Shown: positions 46,525-55,461 of the stretch, in pieces
How positions within the stretch are numbered: the first letter of the stretch is position 1
Layout of the letters: each line of letters starts with the position of its first letter
DNA from: Pseudothioclava nitratireducens
GTDB lineage: Bacteria; Pseudomonadota; Alphaproteobacteria; Rhodobacterales; Rhodobacteraceae
Direction of reading: 5' to 3'
NCBI RefSeq assembly: GCF_029210495.1
Contig: NZ_JARGDK010000001.1
Coordinates: forward strand, 342,010 to 406,009
DNA length: 64,000 nucleotides
The notes under the pieces: generated by a model
Told to the model about the DNA's origin: nothing
Database searches by the model: none
What the model saw: the letters and a program-made list of their open reading frames with translations, nothing else
Program-made: the position numbers and the translations under genes

Positions 46525-47634
46525 ATGACCGGACCTCGCTATACCCGCCTCGTGCAATCGCTCCCCGCCACCGTGCCCTTTGTCGGGCCCGAAACGCAGG
46601 AGCGCGAGCGGGGCCGACCCTTTGCCGCCCGCCTTGGTGCGAATGAGAACGGGTTTGGCCCAAGCCCCCGCGCGATTGCCGCGATGGCGGCGGCGGCGGG
46701 GGAGGTTTGGAAATACGGCGACTCGGTCAGCTACGACCTGCGCGTGGCGCTCGCAGCCCGTCACGGCTGTACGCCCGAGCATATCGTCGTGGGCGAAGGG
46801 ATCGACGGGCTGCTTGGATATCTCGTGCGGCTCCTGATCGAGCCGGGCGACGCGGTAGTGACCTCGGACGGGGCCTACCCGACCTTCAACTACCATGTCG
46901 CGGGCTTTGGCGGCGTTCTGCACAAGGTCCCTTATCTGAACGACCATGAGGACCCGGACGCCCTGTTGGCGATGGCGGAGAAGACCGGCGCCAAGCTGAT
47001 CTACCTCGCCAATCCCGACAACCCGATGGGTACGGCACATCCGCGCGCAGTGATTGCGTCGATGATCGAACGTCTGCCCGAAGGCGCGCTGCTCGTCCTC
47101 GACGAGGCCTATGTCGAGCTTGCCCCGGACGGGATCGAGGCCGAGATCGCGCCGGATGATCCGCGCGTGATCCGGATGCGGACCTTCTCCAAGGCGCATG
47201 GCATGGCGGGGGCGCGTGTGGGCTATGCGATCGGGGCGAGGCCGCTGATCCAATCCTTCGACAAGATCCGCAACCATTTTGGCATGTGCCGGATCAGTCA
47301 GGCGGGCGCGTTGGCGGCCATCGAAGATCGCACATGGCAAGCCTATATGCGGCTCTTGGTCGATGGCGCGCGTAAGCGCATTGCCGAGATCGCGCGCGAA
47401 AACGGCCTCACGCCGATCCCATCAGCCACGAATTTCGTCGCGGTCGATTGCGGGCGCGATGGGGCTTTTGCCCGCGCTGTGCTGCGTGAGCTGACGGCGG
47501 CGGATGTGTTCGTGCGGATGCCGTTCGTCGCGCCGCAAGATCGTTGCATCCGCATTTCCTGCGGGCCGGATGCAGAGCTTGATCTGCTGGCAGCCGCACT
47601 TCCCGGCGCATTGGCGCGCGCCGCCAAGGGCTGA
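46525..47634 (+). CDS. PLP-dependent aminotransferase, HisC-like (fold I)
   Basis: 369 residues. Contains GANENGFGPSPRA, YLANPDNPMGT, DEAYVEL and RTFSKAHGMAGARVGYA with the PLP lysine in SKAHG, then C-terminal RISCGPDAE. Resembles histidinol-phosphate and related class I/II aminotransferases, with no his operon nearby; specificity unknown. The ATG at 46525 is taken because homologues start near this MTGPRY; ribosome site weak. Confidence 0.85.
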   Translation: MTGPRYTRLVQSLPATVPFVGPETQERERGRPFAARLGANENGFGPSPRAIAAMAAAAGEVWKYGDSVSYDLRVALAARHGCTPEHIVVGEGIDGLLGYLVRLLIEPGDAVVTSDGAYPTFNYHVAGFGGVLHKVPYLNDHEDPDALLAMAEKTGAKLIYLANPDNPMGTAHPRAVIASMIERLPEGALLVLDEAYVELAPDGIEAEIAPDDPRVIRMRTFSKAHGMAGARVGYAIGARPLIQSFDKIRNHFGMCRISQAGALAAIEDRTWQAYMRLLVDGARKRIAEIARENGLTPIPSATNFVAVDCGRDGAFARAVLRELTAADVFVRMPFVAPQDRCIRISCGPDAELDLLAAALPGALARAAKG

Positions 47635-47731
47635 GCGACCGCGCGCCGATCACGCATTTCTCTCGGGCTGGTGATTTGCCGAGGCCCCGCCAGAGCGGCA
47701 TCTTGCCTCAAAACAAGAGCAGGAGAGTCGC

Positions 47732-47935
47732 ATGAAACGCGCGCAGAAAACCATCACCCTTCTCAGCCCGCTGGCCTTTGCGCTGACGCTTGGGGCATAT
47801 GCCGAAAGCAGCCCGCCGCCGCTCGATGCCGCGCTGGTCTGGACCGAGGCCGCCTTGGTTGCACAAGACGGGAGCACCGGGTCGGACGATCTCGACTGGG
47901 TCATCGACTGGATCGAGCGGCACGGCGCCGCCTGA
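47732..47935 (+). CDS. Small exported acidic protein
   Basis: 67 residues with a signal peptide (about 1-24, MKRAQKTITLLSPLAFALTLGAYA) and an acidic mature part of about 43 residues ending DDLDWVIDWIERHGAA. AGGAGAG precedes the ATG. Unrecognised. It abuts the convergent aminotransferase stop with no spacing. Confidence 0.6.
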   Translation: MKRAQKTITLLSPLAFALTLGAYAESSPPPLDAALVWTEAALVAQDGSTGSDDLDWVIDWIERHGAA

Positions 47936-49144
47936 TCACTTCGGGTTCGGCAAAGCCAGAACCCGCGCCGCAGCCGCAACGCCGCCCGCTCCGTGCGGAA
48001 TGCCAAGCGCCTGCATCCCCGCCTCCATCACCCCCAGAACGCCCATCGTCATATGGGCGTTCACATGGCCCATATGCGCGACGCGCAGGTAGTCGCCGTA
48101 GCGCGGACTGTCGAAGGGCACCATGCCAAGCCCGATGCCAAGGGTGACGCCCGCCACGTCCTCGCACCATTTGCGCAACCGACCGGCCCCGCCATCGCCG
48201 ATCTTTACCGCCGTCACCGAATGCGCGCGATGCGCCGGATCGGCAATGTTGAGCGAAATATCCCCCGCCTTGCCCCATTCGTCAAACGCTGCCCAGACCG
48301 CCGAGGCCAGATGATGGTGGCGCGCCCAGACCTCGCTCAGCCCCTCTTCGTCAAGGATCATCTTGAGCGACTCGGACAAGCCGAACAGGTGATGCGTGGG
48401 CGCGGTGCCCGCGAAATGCAGGTAGAACATCTCGGGGAAGGCGCGCGGCGTCCAATCCCAATAGGGCGTACGTAGATCGGCCGTTTTGCTTGCCGCCAAC
48501 GCCTTGTCGGAGAACCACACGAAGGCGAGACCGGGCGGCACCATCAGCCCTTTCTGACTTGAGGCGACCATGACATCCACGCCCCAGTCATCCATTCGAA
48601 ACGCATCACAGCCGAGCGAGGCAATGCTGTCCACCGCGAGAAGTGCGGGATGCCCCGCCGCGTCTATCGCCGCCCGCAGCGCCACAATATCGTTGCGCAC
48701 CGAAGTCGCCGTATCCACCTGCGACACCAGAACAGCCTTGATCTCATGCTTGGTATCGGCCCTGAGCGCGGCCTCGAGACGCGCCGGATCGGCGGGGCTG
48801 TGCAGCCCGAAGTCGATGCTCTCGACCGTGACGCCCATGGCCTGAGCGTGCTCGGCCCAGCCATGCCCAAAGCGCCCCGTGATCAGCACCAGCGCCTTAT
48901 CCCCACGCGAGAACATGTTGGCGATGGCTGCCTCCCATGCGCCGTGCCCGTTCGAGATATAGATCGCCACATGGCTCGACGAGAGCGCGACACGGCGCAG
49001 GTCCGAGACGATCCCGGCCGTCATCTCGATCAGTTCGCCCTCATAGATATTGGGCGCGGCGCGATGCATGGCACGCAGAACGCGGTCCGGCATCACCGAG
49101 GGGCCGGGGATCGAGAGATAGGGCCGTCCGTGGGAAAGGGGCAT
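47936..49144 (-). CDS. Alanine/serine--glyoxylate aminotransferase family protein (class V)
   Basis: 402 residues. ISNGHGAWEAAIANMFSRGDKAL, VSQVDTATSVRNDI, VDSIASLGC and the PLP lysine in SSQKGLMVPPGLAF are class V features shared with serine-glyoxylate aminotransferases. It transfers an amino group to glyoxylate or another keto acid. GGAGA ribosome site places the start at 49144; the longer upstream frame is rejected. Confidence 0.87.
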   Translation of the reverse strand: MPLSHGRPYLSIPGPSVMPDRVLRAMHRAAPNIYEGELIEMTAGIVSDLRRVALSSSHVAIYISNGHGAWEAAIANMFSRGDKALVLITGRFGHGWAEHAQAMGVTVESIDFGLHSPADPARLEAALRADTKHEIKAVLVSQVDTATSVRNDIVALRAAIDAAGHPALLAVDSIASLGCDAFRMDDWGVDVMVASSQKGLMVPPGLAFVWFSDKALAASKTADLRTPYWDWTPRAFPEMFYLHFAGTAPTHHLFGLSESLKMILDEEGLSEVWARHHHLASAVWAAFDEWGKAGDISLNIADPAHRAHSVTAVKIGDGGAGRLRKWCEDVAGVTLGIGLGMVPFDSPRYGDYLRVAHMGHVNAHMTMGVLGVMEAGMQALGIPHGAGGVAAAARVLALPNPK

Positions 49145-49317
49145 CGGGGGTCTCCGGTAACGTGTCGGGCCATCCGATCCGCGCGCCGCGAGATTGTCAA
49201 TTGGCTGCAATGCAATGCCGCCACCCTCGGGCGGCATCGCTTGCCGCTTGTTTGCATTCGGGCTAGACCCTAGATCAGCCGTGCGCATGTCCGCGCTCAT
49301 GGAACACAGGCCCGCCT

Positions 49318-51066
49318 TTGCCCCAAAGCCACACCCCATACAGCTCCCGCGACTTGTTCGCACGCATGTGGCGCGACTACCTGCGATCCCACTGGCCGCT
49401 GATGAGCGTCGCGCTCTTGCTGATGGTGATCGAAGGCTCGACGCTGGGCGCGCTAAGCTGGATGCTGGAGCCGCTTTTCGACCGGGTGTTCTCGGCCAAG
49501 GAAGCGGGGATGATCTGGTGGGTCGGGGGCGCGATCTTCGGCCTGTTCTTGCTGCGCGCGTTGACCTCGGTCCTGTCGCGCACGGTGTTGACGAATATCT
49601 CGCTCAAGACCTCGACCGCAATGCAGGTGGACCTGCTGCGCCACATTCTGACACTCGATCAGGGCTTCTTCGTGCGAAACCCGCCCGGCGCGCTGATCGA
49701 GCGGGTGCAGGGTGATACGCAAGCCGTGCAGGGCACATGGCAGGTGTTCATTGCGGGCGGTGGGCGCGATATGGTCGCGCTTGTGTCACTGTTCGGTGTT
49801 GCGATTTCCATCGACCCGATCTGGACGCTGGCCGCACTGATCGGCGCACCCCTTCTGATCGTGCCAACCGCGCTCGCGCAACGTTATATCCGGCGCAAAA
49901 CCCGCCAGATGCGCGAGGAATCGAGTGATCGCGCCACCCATCTCGACGAGGTGTTTCACGGCATCAACGCTGTCAAACTCAACCGGATGGAAGACTACCA
50001 GGTGGGTCGCTTCACCGCACTGGTGAATAAGATCCGCCGGTCGCAGGTGAAAATGAGCGCCTCGACCGCGACCATTCCGGCACTGATCGATGTCACCACG
50101 GGGCTTGGCTTTTTCGCGGTGCTGCTCTTGGGCGGCGGTGAGATCATCTCTGGCGAGCGCTCGGTCGGTGAATTCATGTCCTTCTTCACAGCGATGGCGC
50201 TGGCATTCCAGCCGCTCCGGCGTCTGGGCAACATCTCGGGAACGTGGCAATCGGCGGCGGCGAGCCTGGAGCGGCTCTATGGTCTGTTCGACACAGAGCC
50301 CACGATCCGTCCGCCCGCACAGCCCAAACCCCTGCCCGCCAGCACCGAAATCCGGCTCGAGGATGTGCGGCTCAGCTATGGCCAAACCCCGGTCTTGCGC
50401 GGGCTCTCCTTCACCGCCGAAGCGGGCAAGACCACCGCGCTTGTCGGTCCGTCAGGCGCCGGCAAGAGCACGGTGTTCGGTCTGCTGACCCGGCTGATCG
50501 ACCCGAATGAAGGCCGCGTGACACTTGGCGGCACTGACCTGCGCGATCTCGATCTGGCGGAACTGCGCAGCCAGTTTTCCTCGGTTGCGCAAGAGGCCGC
50601 ACTCTTCGACGAGACGATCCGCGAGAACGTGCTCCTCGGGCGCGATGATGTCTCGCCCGAGACCCTCGCCCGCGTCCTTGAGGCCGCGCATGTGCAGGAT
50701 TTCGTCGCCCCCTTGGCCGAGGGGCTGGACACCCGCGCCGGCCCGCGTGGCTCGGCGCTGTCGGGTGGGCAGCGGCAGCGTGTGGCCATCGCGCGCGCGC
50801 TGATGCGCGACACGCCGATCCTGCTTCTGGACGAGGCGACGTCGGCGCTTGACACGGCGTCTGAGGCAAAGGTGGCGCAGGCGCTCGAAGACCTGTCGCA
50901 AGGACGCACGACGCTGGTCATCGCGCACCGTCTGTCGACGGTTCGGAACGCCGACAAGATCGTGGTCATGGCCGAGGGGCGCGTTGTCGAAGAAGGCACG
51001 CATGAGACCCTGCTCGCAGCGGGCGGCACCTATGCCGCGCTGTGCCAGATGCAACTTGTGGACTGA
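49318..51066 (+). CDS. ABC exporter, fused permease-ATPase (MsbA-like)
   Basis: 582 residues. Six-helix transmembrane domain (about 20-310) then NBD: Walker A GPSGAGKST, Q-loop, signature LSGGQRQR, Walker B ILLLDEATSALD and H-loop IAHRLST. MsbA-type; may flip lipids or export a hydrophobic compound. No good ATG exists at the N-terminus: TTG at 49318 has a weak AGG seven bases before; ATG at 49366 is an alternative. Followed by ygfZ. Confidence 0.87.
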   Translation: MPQSHTPYSSRDLFARMWRDYLRSHWPLMSVALLLMVIEGSTLGALSWMLEPLFDRVFSAKEAGMIWWVGGAIFGLFLLRALTSVLSRTVLTNISLKTSTAMQVDLLRHILTLDQGFFVRNPPGALIERVQGDTQAVQGTWQVFIAGGGRDMVALVSLFGVAISIDPIWTLAALIGAPLLIVPTALAQRYIRRKTRQMREESSDRATHLDEVFHGINAVKLNRMEDYQVGRFTALVNKIRRSQVKMSASTATIPALIDVTTGLGFFAVLLLGGGEIISGERSVGEFMSFFTAMALAFQPLRRLGNISGTWQSAAASLERLYGLFDTEPTIRPPAQPKPLPASTEIRLEDVRLSYGQTPVLRGLSFTAEAGKTTALVGPSGAGKSTVFGLLTRLIDPNEGRVTLGGTDLRDLDLAELRSQFSSVAQEAALFDETIRENVLLGRDDVSPETLARVLEAAHVQDFVAPLAEGLDTRAGPRGSALSGGQRQRVAIARALMRDTPILLLDEATSALDTASEAKVAQALEDLSQGRTTLVIAHRLSTVRNADKIVVMAEGRVVEEGTHETLLAAGGTYAALCQMQLVD

Positions 51067-51102
51067 GCCGCGCGGCCTATATCGGACGCGAAGGAGACCC
51101 CA

Positions 51103-51849
51103 ATGGCCGAACGCAAGATTTACGAGATCACTGGCCCGGACCGGATTCACTTCCTGCAAGGGTTGATCACGAACGACGCCCGAAAACTGGCGGATGGGCC
51201 GATCTACGCCGCGCTGCTGACACCGCAAGGCAAATATCTTGCCGATTTTTTTCTGGTGCCGCAGGGGGATGCGATCCTGCTCGATATTGCTGCGGGGATC
51301 GCCGAGGCCACGATCAAACGGCTGTCGATGTATAAATTGCGCGCGGATGTCGCCATCACGCCCTCGGACCTTGGGGTCTGGCGCGGCACCGGCGCCGCAC
51401 CCGTTGGCGCTGTTCCCGACCCACGTCACGCGGATCTTGGATGGCGGCTCTATGGCGAGACAAGCGGCGATGACGGCACGGATTGGGACTCCATCCGAGT
51501 TGCGCATTGCATCCCCGAGACCGGGATCGAGTTGACGCCAGAGACATACATCCTCGAAGCGGGCTTAGAGCGACTGAACGGCGTCGATTTTCGCAAGGGG
51601 TGCTATGTCGGACAGGAGGTCACCGCGCGGATGAAGCACAAGACCGAGTTGCGCAAAGGTCTCGTGCGCGTGACAGTGGAGGGCGCAGCCCCCATCGGCA
51701 CCGAGATCGTCGCCATCGACGCGGAAGGCGGCACAAGACAGGCGGGCATGCTTTACACGCAATCGGGGGGGCAAGGCATCGCCTATCTGCGCTTTGATCG
51801 TGGCTCTTTGCCATTGCGCGCCGGTGCGGCGCAGATCACTCCAGCCTGA
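51103..51849 (+). CDS. ygfZ: Folate-binding protein YgfZ
   Basis: 248 residues. The YgfZ hallmark KGCYVGQE is present (about 167-174) in a GcvT-like fold that binds tetrahydrofolate and aids iron-sulfur cluster maintenance. Start at AAGGAGA. 36 bases after the exporter gene, so probably co-transcribed. A weak hairpin ATGCG/CGCAT followed by TTTTTT lies about 30-50 bases after the stop. Confidence 0.93.
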   Translation: MAERKIYEITGPDRIHFLQGLITNDARKLADGPIYAALLTPQGKYLADFFLVPQGDAILLDIAAGIAEATIKRLSMYKLRADVAITPSDLGVWRGTGAAPVGAVPDPRHADLGWRLYGETSGDDGTDWDSIRVAHCIPETGIELTPETYILEAGLERLNGVDFRKGCYVGQEVTARMKHKTELRKGLVRVTVEGAAPIGTEIVAIDAEGGTRQAGMLYTQSGGQGIAYLRFDRGSLPLRAGAAQITPA

Positions 51850-52310
51850 GTGTTAGCGTTCACCTTTCCGCGAGCCATGCGCGTGACGCATAGTTTTTTC
51901 TCCTCCGCTGGCGCCATCGGCAGGACGTTTCTTGTCCTCCTTCGCGGTTAACGGCGCCACGTCTTCACACCGCAGGAGTTACACGGCCACGGCCCTGACT
52001 TGTTTCGCTTGAAAGAACAGTACACGGGCGAGCGCATCGCGTGGCCCCTTGTTTCAAAGGGGGAGAACCCATGTGAGGGCCGAGGGCCAGTAGAAAAACA
52101 CTCCCTCGCCAACACCTTGAAAAGAGCGAAACGCTTTCTAGATTTAGTGAATGCCTTCCCCGGATGCAGACTAAATCCTGCGTGGGTCAGTTCGAGCCAT
52201 GCGAAAAACGCATGGCTGCCATGATCTGAGGGGCATATCGAATCAAGTGAGAAAGGCCATAGATGCCCCTCACGCCAGGAAACGCAAGAGCAATAACAAA
52301 GGACGGAACA
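51850..52310 (+). other. Gene-poor region with consecutive hairpins (candidate structured RNA or long leader)
   Basis: 461 bases without a convincing gene. Perfect stems seen: CCCCTT/AAGGGG (52045-52062), AGCG/CGCT (52125-52135), GATTTAGT/ACTAAATC (52141-52177), AGCCATGCG/CGCATGGCT with A5 loop (52195-52217) and AGGGGCAT/ATGCCCCT (52229-52270). They follow one another and end 41 bases before the next gene's ATG. I do not recognise RNase P, 6S or tmRNA signatures. Strand is set by the downstream gene. Confidence 0.5.
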
Positions 52311-52631
52311 ATGCGCGATTTCGTTGACGGCTCCGCCTTCAACTACGAACAAGGTCAGCGCGCACGGAAGCTGTTTGCTGCCGTTGTGCTTGCTGCACTC
52401 GATGACGCGATTGCCGATGACAAGAAATATGGCAACGGCCCCGAGCAGATCGCTCGCTGGGCGCGGTCGCGTGATGGCCGCGAGGTCCTGTCCTGTGCCG
52501 GGATCGACCCGAACGAACGGGTCGTCAAAGGTTTGATGGAATTCGTGTCCAAGGGTGTGCGCACCTCCGTCGCGCTGTCGCGCGAAGAGAGCGAGCGCCG
52601 TATGGCCGCGGAAGAGGCAGAGGCCGCGTAA
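52311..52631 (+). CDS. Small conserved protein, DUF6280-like
   Basis: 106 residues, no signal, helical, with many Ala/Arg/Glu: MRDFVDGSAFNYEQGQRARKLF, then DDAIADDKKYGNGPEQIARWARSRDG and a Glu-rich tail. I associate it with DUF6280 of Rhodobacteraceae from memory, not checked. AAGGACGG places the start at 52311, and the hairpin-rich leader precedes it. Function unknown. Confidence 0.75.
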   Translation: MRDFVDGSAFNYEQGQRARKLFAAVVLAALDDAIADDKKYGNGPEQIARWARSRDGREVLSCAGIDPNERVVKGLMEFVSKGVRTSVALSREESERRMAAEEAEAA

Positions 52632-52654
52632 GCACCCCTCAATTCATTCAAAAA

Positions 52655-52678
52655 GGCGCAGCCCCGGCTGCGCCTTTT
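52655..52678. terminator. Bidirectional intrinsic terminator
   Basis: 8-bp stem GGCGCAGC / GCTGCGCC, 4-base loop, TTTT to the right and AAAAA to the left, between the 52311 gene and the convergent popZ-like gene. Confidence 0.85.
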
Positions 52679-52709
52679 GTATTTTCGCCCTGCTCCAAAG
52701 TCAGTCGGT

Positions 52710-53804
52710 TCACTCGAACTCACGGCTGACAAGTGCCCGCTGAATCTCCCGCCGCACCAGTTTACGCACGTTGCGCGTGATGCGCTCGCCCAAGGCACCC
52801 TGAAGCTCTTCACGGATCATATCGGCCACCAGATCACGCAGCGCCTCTTCCGAGATCGGAAGCTTGTCGAGGGCCGGGGCAATCACGTTTTCGTCGCGCA
52901 GGATGTTCTCGCTGGCCTCTTCGAGTGCGATATCCTCGCGCAGGCGCTCGTAGCTGGACGCCCGTGCATTGCTGTTGAGCACCTGCTCCTCGGCATCGTG
53001 AAGATGCAAACGGCGCAGCACCTTGCCCGTCACAGCGCTGGCAAGCGGATCGGTGGCTGCGGGCGCGGGTTCCTCGGACCAGTCCTCTGCATCACCGGCC
53101 CAAGCATCGCTTTCAAGATCGGGATCGACAAGCGCCTCCTGAGCCTCGGCAAGCTCAGGGTCGAAGAGTTCGACCTCCTCATCCTGCGCCTCAGCGGCAA
53201 ACGGCTCGTGCGCATCATCGGCTTGAGGGGCTTCGGCATCCTGTGCTTCCGCCTCGACCGGCATCTCGGGCGCCGCGTCCTGCGCATCATCGTGCGACTC
53301 AGACTGGGCGTCGAATTGATCGGCCAGCGCTGCCCCCTCGTCGGGCGCAAAGGGATCTCCCTGCTCCGGCTCGAACTCGGCACCACTCTGCGCGACGGCG
53401 GCCTCCATCTCGGCGATGGTATCCTCGAGACGATTCAGCTCTTCTCCCAGATCGACCTGGGTTTCCGGCGCGGGCGGGAAGGCCGTGTCATCATCGAAAA
53501 TGACTTCGCCCTCATAGGTTTCTTCTGCGTCGGCGGCGGTCGCCTCTTCGCAGGTAGCCTCCAGCTCGGGGGTCGCCGGTGCGTCGGCACAGGACGGCTC
53601 TTCGACGGCGGCATCTTCCTCGCTCACGCGTTGCGCCGGGGTGAGGACCAATGTCGGGGCTTCATCCTCCAGCACGACGGCGTGCTCGGCCGGCGCGGTC
53701 CGATGCGGCATCGGGCGATGACGCACGGCGGCATCTTGCGAAACGAGCCGCCGGATCGACGACAGCACATCCTCGATTTCGATATTGGTTCCGGGATCAG
53801 ACAT
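52710..53804 (-). CDS. popZ: PopZ-like polar organiser protein (divergent)
   Basis: 364 residues (start at 53804 or 53807). N-terminal amphipathic helix IEIEDVLSSIRRLVSQD resembles the DUF2497/PopZ EEILASIRRII segment; a long Glu/Asp/Pro-rich, presumably disordered middle (about 45-270) corresponds to PopZ's acidic linker; the helical C-terminus (EEALRDLVADMIREELQGALGER, then LVRREIQRAL) is like its oligomerisation domain. Immediately followed by tolC and pcm, a neighbourhood seen for popZ in Caulobacter. Longer linker than PopZ of Caulobacter. Family assignment is inferred. Confidence 0.65.
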   Translation of the reverse strand: MSDPGTNIEIEDVLSSIRRLVSQDAAVRHRPMPHRTAPAEHAVVLEDEAPTLVLTPAQRVSEEDAAVEEPSCADAPATPELEATCEEATAADAEETYEGEVIFDDDTAFPPAPETQVDLGEELNRLEDTIAEMEAAVAQSGAEFEPEQGDPFAPDEGAALADQFDAQSESHDDAQDAAPEMPVEAEAQDAEAPQADDAHEPFAAEAQDEEVELFDPELAEAQEALVDPDLESDAWAGDAEDWSEEPAPAATDPLASAVTGKVLRRLHLHDAEEQVLNSNARASSYERLREDIALEEASENILRDENVIAPALDKLPISEEALRDLVADMIREELQGALGERITRNVRKLVRREIQRALVSREFE

Positions 53805-53936
53805 CATGCCCCCCATCCTGCGTTTACCAGTCTCACAAGTCCAGCCCCATGCAGGAGAATCCGGGAAAGCGGGGCACCAGACACACAAGAACGGACGCCC
53901 CGGTCAGAGACGCCCGTTCCAAACTCATACAGCAAG

Positions 53937-55340
53937 TCAGGGCTTGCCAATGGCCCGAAGCACCCGGTCCAGGCTTTCACCATGGGTGCTGGTATAGGGC
54001 GCATTGCGCACCGCGTTGTAATAGGCCGCCGGATCATAGGTCGGAATTCCGAGCTTGAGGTTTTCTACCGTCAAGAGACCCATAGCCGACAAAAGTTGAT
54101 AATAAGCTACCTGCAACCCTGCCTCGGCATCGATACGCGACGCCCGCGCATCCAGCAGGTCCTGCTCGGCATCAAGCACATCCAGCGTGGTCCGCGCGCC
54201 GAGCGTCGCCTCTTCGCGCACACCTTGATAGGCGATGGTCGCGGCTTGAATCTGCTCATCATAGGCGCGGATCTGGGCGCGGCGCACTTCGATGCCCGCC
54301 CATGCGTTGGCCACCGCTTCGGCCACTTGCGATGTAGCACTGCCAAGCGCGGCACGCGCGCCATCCCGACCCGCGATCGCCTTGCGATGCGCCGAGGACA
54401 GCGCGCCGCCGGAATAGATGGTTTGCGAGGCGCGCACGCCTACGCTCGCGTAATCGTTCGAGCTGTCTTCCGGGATCGTCGTGGTCAAGGAGCCGGTCAC
54501 CGTTGGCATACGGCTCTTGGCGGCCAGTTCAACACGCAGATCATTGACGGTGACCTGATGCTGGGCCTGCCGGATCACCGGGTGCTGACGCACGCCGATG
54601 GACCTTGCCTCCTCCAACGATTTCGGGAGCGATGGCGCGCGCGGCAACGCGGCGAGCGCCTTGGGATAGTGCCCCGTCACCGCCTTATATGCCTCGCGCG
54701 CGGCAGAAAGATCCCCTTGGGCAGCCGCGAGGCTTGCACGGGCAGCAGCAAGCTGCGCTTCGGCCAGCGAGACATCGGTGCGGGTCACCTCACCAACCTC
54801 GAAGCGATCTTGTGCCGCCTTGAGTTCCTCACCGATGACGCGCACCGAATTCTGGTTGATCGCAACCTGCTCGGAGGCGGATTTCACATCCGCATAGGCC
54901 TGGACCGTGTCGAGCAACACATTCTGCTCGATATTGACGAGCGCCTGACGAGTGGCCAGCACAGCTTCCTTGGCGATTTCGATGCCAAGCCGGGTCTGAC
55001 CGAAATCGAACAGCGTCATTTCGCCGGAGAGCTGCAGCGAGGCCCCGAGACGATCGGGTTGCCGACCCGCCGCTCGTGTCTGCGCTTCTCCAAGCGGGTT
55101 GCGGGTATAGCCGACATCCGCGATCCAGCGGATCACCGGGCGCAGCGCGGCCATCGCACCCGCGACATCCTCATCCGCTGCGCGCAAGGTCGCGCGGTTC
55201 TGTTCGAGAAGGTCGGAATTCCGGTAGGCCGCCACCAACGCGTCGGCGAGGGTCTCGGCACGCGCGGCAAGCGGCGTCGCCATCAGCCCAAGACCCGCGA
55301 CTGCGGCCAAGAGAAGGGGTTTAAAGGTCTTGCGTTTCAT
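53937..55340 (-). CDS. tolC: TolC family outer membrane protein
   Basis: 467 residues with a signal peptide (MKRKTFKPLLLAAVAGLGLMATPLAARA). Repeated helical pairs with NIEQNVLLDTVQAYADV and a structurally duplicate second half (GVREEATLGARTTLDVLDAEQDLLDA) are TolC features. It forms the outer-membrane duct for efflux or type I secretion. GAGGAAG ribosome site fixes 55340. Located between the PopZ-like gene and pcm. Confidence 0.92.
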   Translation of the reverse strand: MKRKTFKPLLLAAVAGLGLMATPLAARAETLADALVAAYRNSDLLEQNRATLRAADEDVAGAMAALRPVIRWIADVGYTRNPLGEAQTRAAGRQPDRLGASLQLSGEMTLFDFGQTRLGIEIAKEAVLATRQALVNIEQNVLLDTVQAYADVKSASEQVAINQNSVRVIGEELKAAQDRFEVGEVTRTDVSLAEAQLAAARASLAAAQGDLSAAREAYKAVTGHYPKALAALPRAPSLPKSLEEARSIGVRQHPVIRQAQHQVTVNDLRVELAAKSRMPTVTGSLTTTIPEDSSNDYASVGVRASQTIYSGGALSSAHRKAIAGRDGARAALGSATSQVAEAVANAWAGIEVRRAQIRAYDEQIQAATIAYQGVREEATLGARTTLDVLDAEQDLLDARASRIDAEAGLQVAYYQLLSAMGLLTVENLKLGIPTYDPAAYYNAVRNAPYTSTHGESLDRVLRAIGKP

Positions 55341-55461
55341 GCCTGGCTTCCTCATTGTAACGGCCATGCCCTGCACTTCTTGCGGCGCAATGGGCACCGT
55401 GGCGCCGAAAACGCCACGCATTCAATTCTGCCTATACGAGCCTAAGAACGCAAGCCGTCGC

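Noticed and set aside
51850-52310. Known structured RNA (RNase P RNA, tmRNA, 6S) in this gap
   Set aside because: No GAGGAAAGTCC-like RNase P core, no tmRNA tag coding stretch and no matching context.
51948-52352. Two short frames in the hairpin-rich gap (51948-52352 minus, 52000-52224 plus)
   Set aside because: The plus one needs a TTG start without ribosome site and both have odd Cys/Trp composition; hairpins explain the conservation-like look better.
52677-55445. A 922-residue plus-strand frame opposite popZ-like and tolC genes
   Set aside because: Antisense shadow; no ribosome site and no recognisable domain, while minus-strand genes have clear families.
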